DNA of 7,010 nucleotides from JBECKR01 sp040235415 (GTDB lineage Bacteria > Acidobacteriota > Polarisedimenticolia > Polarisedimenticolales > Polarisedimenticolaceae). Every line of letters starts with the position of its first letter. Within the stretch, counting starts at the first letter, position 1. This document shows positions 5,073-7,010 of the stretch, in pieces. Made by a program: the position numbers and the translations under genes. Where the stretch lies: assembly GCA_040235415.1 (NCBI GenBank), contig JBECKR010000065.1:1-7010 (forward strand), written 5' to 3'. The notes below the pieces were generated by a model that saw nothing but the letters and a program-made list of their open reading frames with translations, was not told the DNA's origin and searched no databases.

Positions 5073-7010
5073 ATGGGATTCGAGTTGGGCCCCCGGAGGG
5101 GGGCGTACGTCGACATCGAGGACGACATGCGCGTCACGGGCCTCCCGCTGTCGGAGGCCGATCGCGGGCACTTCGAGCGCCTCGACCTGATCTACCGCTC
5201 GCTGTGCGCCGCGATGTTCAACTACGTCCCGACGAGCGGTCACCCCGGCGGATCGATATCCTCGGGCCGCTTCGCGGCCGCGTTATTGCTCGACGCCGTC
5301 GATCTCGACCTCGCCGACCCGCTGCGCGACGACGCCGACGTCGTGTCGTACGCCGCCGGCCACAAGGCGCTCGGCCTGTACGCGCTCTGGGCGTTGCGCG
5401 ACGAGATCGCGCGGCTCGGTGCGCCCGACCTCCTGCCGGACGACGTCCGCCGCCGGCTGCGGCTCGAAGACCTGCTCGGGTTCCGGCGCAACCCCACCGC
5501 CGGGACTCCGCTGATCGAGCGGTTCGGCGCGAAGGCGCTCGACGGCCACCCGACGCCGGCGACGCCGTTCGTGCGGCTCGCGACCGGGGCCTCCGGGGTC
5601 GGCCTCGCGGCGTCCATCGGGCTGGCGTGGGGCGCGCGGGACACCTACGGCGAGGACGCGCCGCGCGTCCACGTCGTCGAGGGCGAGGGCGGGATGACGC
5701 CCGGGCGGGTCGCGGAGGCGCTCGCCGCGGCCGGCACCGCGCGGCTCGACAACGTCGTGCTGCACGTCGATTGGAACCAGGCGTCGATCGACTCCGACCT
5801 CGTGTGCCGCGTCGATCGCGTGCCGGGCGACTACGTCCAGTGGGACCCCGTGGAGCTGTGCTACTTGCACGACTGGAACGTCCTGTACGTGCCGGACGGC
5901 AGGGACGTGCAGCAGATCGTCGCCGCGCAGCGCCGCGTGGCCCGGCTCGGCACCGGACAGCCGACCGCGATCGTGTACTGCACGATCAAGGGCTGGCGCT
6001 ACGGTATCGAGGGTCGCGCGGCCCACGGCGCGGGGCACAAGCTGTGCTCGGACGGGTTCTTCGAGGCGATGACCCCGTTGCTCCGGACCTACGGCGAGAC
6101 GTTGCCGTCGTGCGCCGAGCTCGGCGGCAGGCGCTGCGAGGGAGACTGCGGCGACGCGGTGCGCGAGGCGTGCCTGTGGGAGGCGCTCGGCGTCGTGCGT
6201 CGCGCGCTCGAGCGCGAGACCGGGATGGTCGAGGCGCTCGCCTCCCGGCTGCGCGAGGCCCGACGGCGGCTCGACGACGCCGCCCGGCGGCCTCGCTCCG
6301 ACGCGCCCCGGGTTTCCCGGGTCTACGAGGTGACCTCCCGACGGCCCGAGCCGATTCCCGAGGGACTCCGAATCGAGCCGGGAGCCACGACGACGTTGCG
6401 GGGAGAGCTGGGTCGGGCCCTCGCGTACCTGAATCGCGAGAGCGGGGGGGCGCTGCTCGTCGCGGCCGCCGACCTGCTCTCCTCGACCAGCGTCGACGTC
6501 GCGGCCGAAGGCTTCCCCGAGGGGTACTTCGACGCCCGGGCGAACCCCGGAGCGCGCCTGCTCTCTGTCGGCGGGATCTGCGAGGACGCGATGTCCGGCG
6601 TCCTGAGCGGTATCTCGGCGTTCGGGCGCCACATCGGCGTCGGGTCGTCGTACGGGGCCTTCCTCGCGGCGCTCGGGCACGTCGCCGCGAGGCTGCACGC
6701 GATCGGAGCCCAGGCCCGGCGCGCGGTCATCGACGAGCCGTACCGCCCGATGATCCTCGTCTGCGCCCATGCCGGGCTCAAGACCGGCGAAGACGGACCG
6801 ACCCACGCCGACCCGCAGCCGCTGCAGATCGTGCAGGAGAACTTCCCGGCCGGCACCGCCGTCACCCTGACGCCGTGGGAGCCGTCCGAGATCTGGCCGC
6901 TGCTGTCGGCGGCGTTGGCGCGTCGCCCCGTGGTGCTGCTGCCGTGCGTCACGCGTCCCGCGGAGACGGTGCCCGACCGCGCCGCGCTCGGGCTGGCGCC
7001 GGCGGAGGAC
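5073..7010 (+). CDS. divergent transketolase-like ThDP-dependent enzyme (runs off right edge)
   Basis: 646 codons are open to the window end. The ThDP-binding and pyrimidine domains are present, and the usual C-terminal domain lies outside. Transketolases move two-carbon ketol units between sugar phosphates. Compared from memory with E. coli TktA: SGHPGGSIS (55-63; H57 = H26), AAGHKA (H97 = H66), DGHP (H159 = H100), TGASGVGLAA (171-180), DWNQASID (N235 = N185), AAHGAG (H318 = H261), R443 and S471 (= R358, S385), CED with catalytic E504 (= E411), H566, D574 and H578 within GEDGPTH (= H461, D469, H473). Differences: the metal motif reads GEG (204-206) instead of GDG; P210 replaces a Glu of the proton relay; about 20 extra residues lie near 112-131; and about 100 residues at 325-430 join the two domains and include C347, C355, C359 and C367. 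A start at ATG 5025 is possible. The superfamily is certain; the exact reaction is not, and a specialised ketolase differing from housekeeping transketolase is plausible. Confidence 0.88.
   Translation, partial: MGFELGPRRGAYVDIEDDMRVTGLPLSEADRGHFERLDLIYRSLCAAMFNYVPTSGHPGGSISSGRFAAALLLDAVDLDLADPLRDDADVVSYAAGHKALGLYALWALRDEIARLGAPDLLPDDVRRRLRLEDLLGFRRNPTAGTPLIERFGAKALDGHPTPATPFVRLATGASGVGLAASIGLAWGARDTYGEDAPRVHVVEGEGGMTPGRVAEALAAAGTARLDNVVLHVDWNQASIDSDLVCRVDRVPGDYVQWDPVELCYLHDWNVLYVPDGRDVQQIVAAQRRVARLGTGQPTAIVYCTIKGWRYGIEGRAAHGAGHKLCSDGFFEAMTPLLRTYGETLPSCAELGGRRCEGDCGDAVREACLWEALGVVRRALERETGMVEALASRLREARRRLDDAARRPRSDAPRVSRVYEVTSRRPEPIPEGLRIEPGATTTLRGELGRALAYLNRESGGALLVAAADLLSSTSVDVAAEGFPEGYFDARANPGARLLSVGGICEDAMSGVLSGISAFGRHIGVGSSYGAFLAALGHVAARLHAIGAQARRAVIDEPYRPMILVCAHAGLKTGEDGPTHADPQPLQIVQENFPAGTAVTLTPWEPSEIWPLLSAALARRPVVLLPCVTRPAETVPDRAALGLAPAED

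Noticed and set aside
2031..5243. Minus-strand open frame of about 1,070 codons opposite the HEAT/DUF4388 gene
   Set aside because: Its translation is a monotonous Arg/Glu/Asp/Gly/Val mix with no recognisable domain, and it spans parts of three well-supported plus-strand genes. Stop codons are rare in antisense frames at this GC content.
5283..6806. Minus-strand open frame of about 507 codons
   Set aside because: It is antisense to conserved transketolase motifs and has shadow-type composition.
5073..7010. DXP synthase or phosphoketolase as the identity of the ThDP enzyme
   Set aside because: GEDGPTH, the H566-x7-D574-x3-H578 spacing and the R443/S471 phosphate residues fit transketolase better, and phosphoketolase-specific motifs are not apparent.
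595..7010. One functional operon linking all four plus-strand genes
   Set aside because: Gaps of 57-122 bases, promoter-like sequences in the gaps and unrelated functions argue against a single coordinated system.

Overview
The window is very GC-rich bacterial DNA (roughly 70% G+C by eye) and is densely coding, with strong G/C preference at third codon positions. Nothing in it fixes the taxonomy. The combination of a HEAT-like/DUF4388 protein, high GC and lipoprotein export would suit an Acidobacteriota, Myxococcota or related 'deltaproteobacterial' lineage, probably an environmental genome; this is inference. I see no tRNA, rRNA, CRISPR array, insertion sequence or phage gene, and no gene-free stretch longer than about 170 bases.

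Layout. A major facilitator superfamily (MFS) transporter runs leftward off the left edge (1-428, minus; only the N-terminal part is present). After a divergent intergenic region come four genes on the plus strand: a small lipoprotein with a parallel beta-helix of about six rungs (595-1425); a complete cation diffusion facilitator (CDF) metal exporter (1483-2388); an 816-residue cytoplasmic protein with alpha-helical HEAT-like repeats and a C-terminal DUF4388 (PatA-like) domain (2511-4961); and a divergent transketolase-like thiamine-diphosphate enzyme that runs off the right edge (5073-7010). The last is a 646-codon open frame with no stop inside the window.

The genes do not form an obvious pathway. 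Gaps of 57, 122 and 111 bases, with promoter-like sequences in several of them, suggest separately transcribed genes rather than one tight operon. A motif CTANNNTG, resembling a -10 element, recurs in three of the four intergenic regions. The gap before the HEAT/DUF4388 gene holds a hairpin that would bury its ribosome binding site.

The most notable items are the transketolase-like protein, the hairpin over the HEAT/DUF4388 start, and that gene's architecture. The transketolase-like protein keeps the catalytic Glu and substrate-phosphate residues, but has Glu for Asp in the ThDP metal motif, Pro in place of a Glu of the dimer proton relay, and a Cys-containing insert. No strong case for a wholly new multi-gene system can be made from this window.
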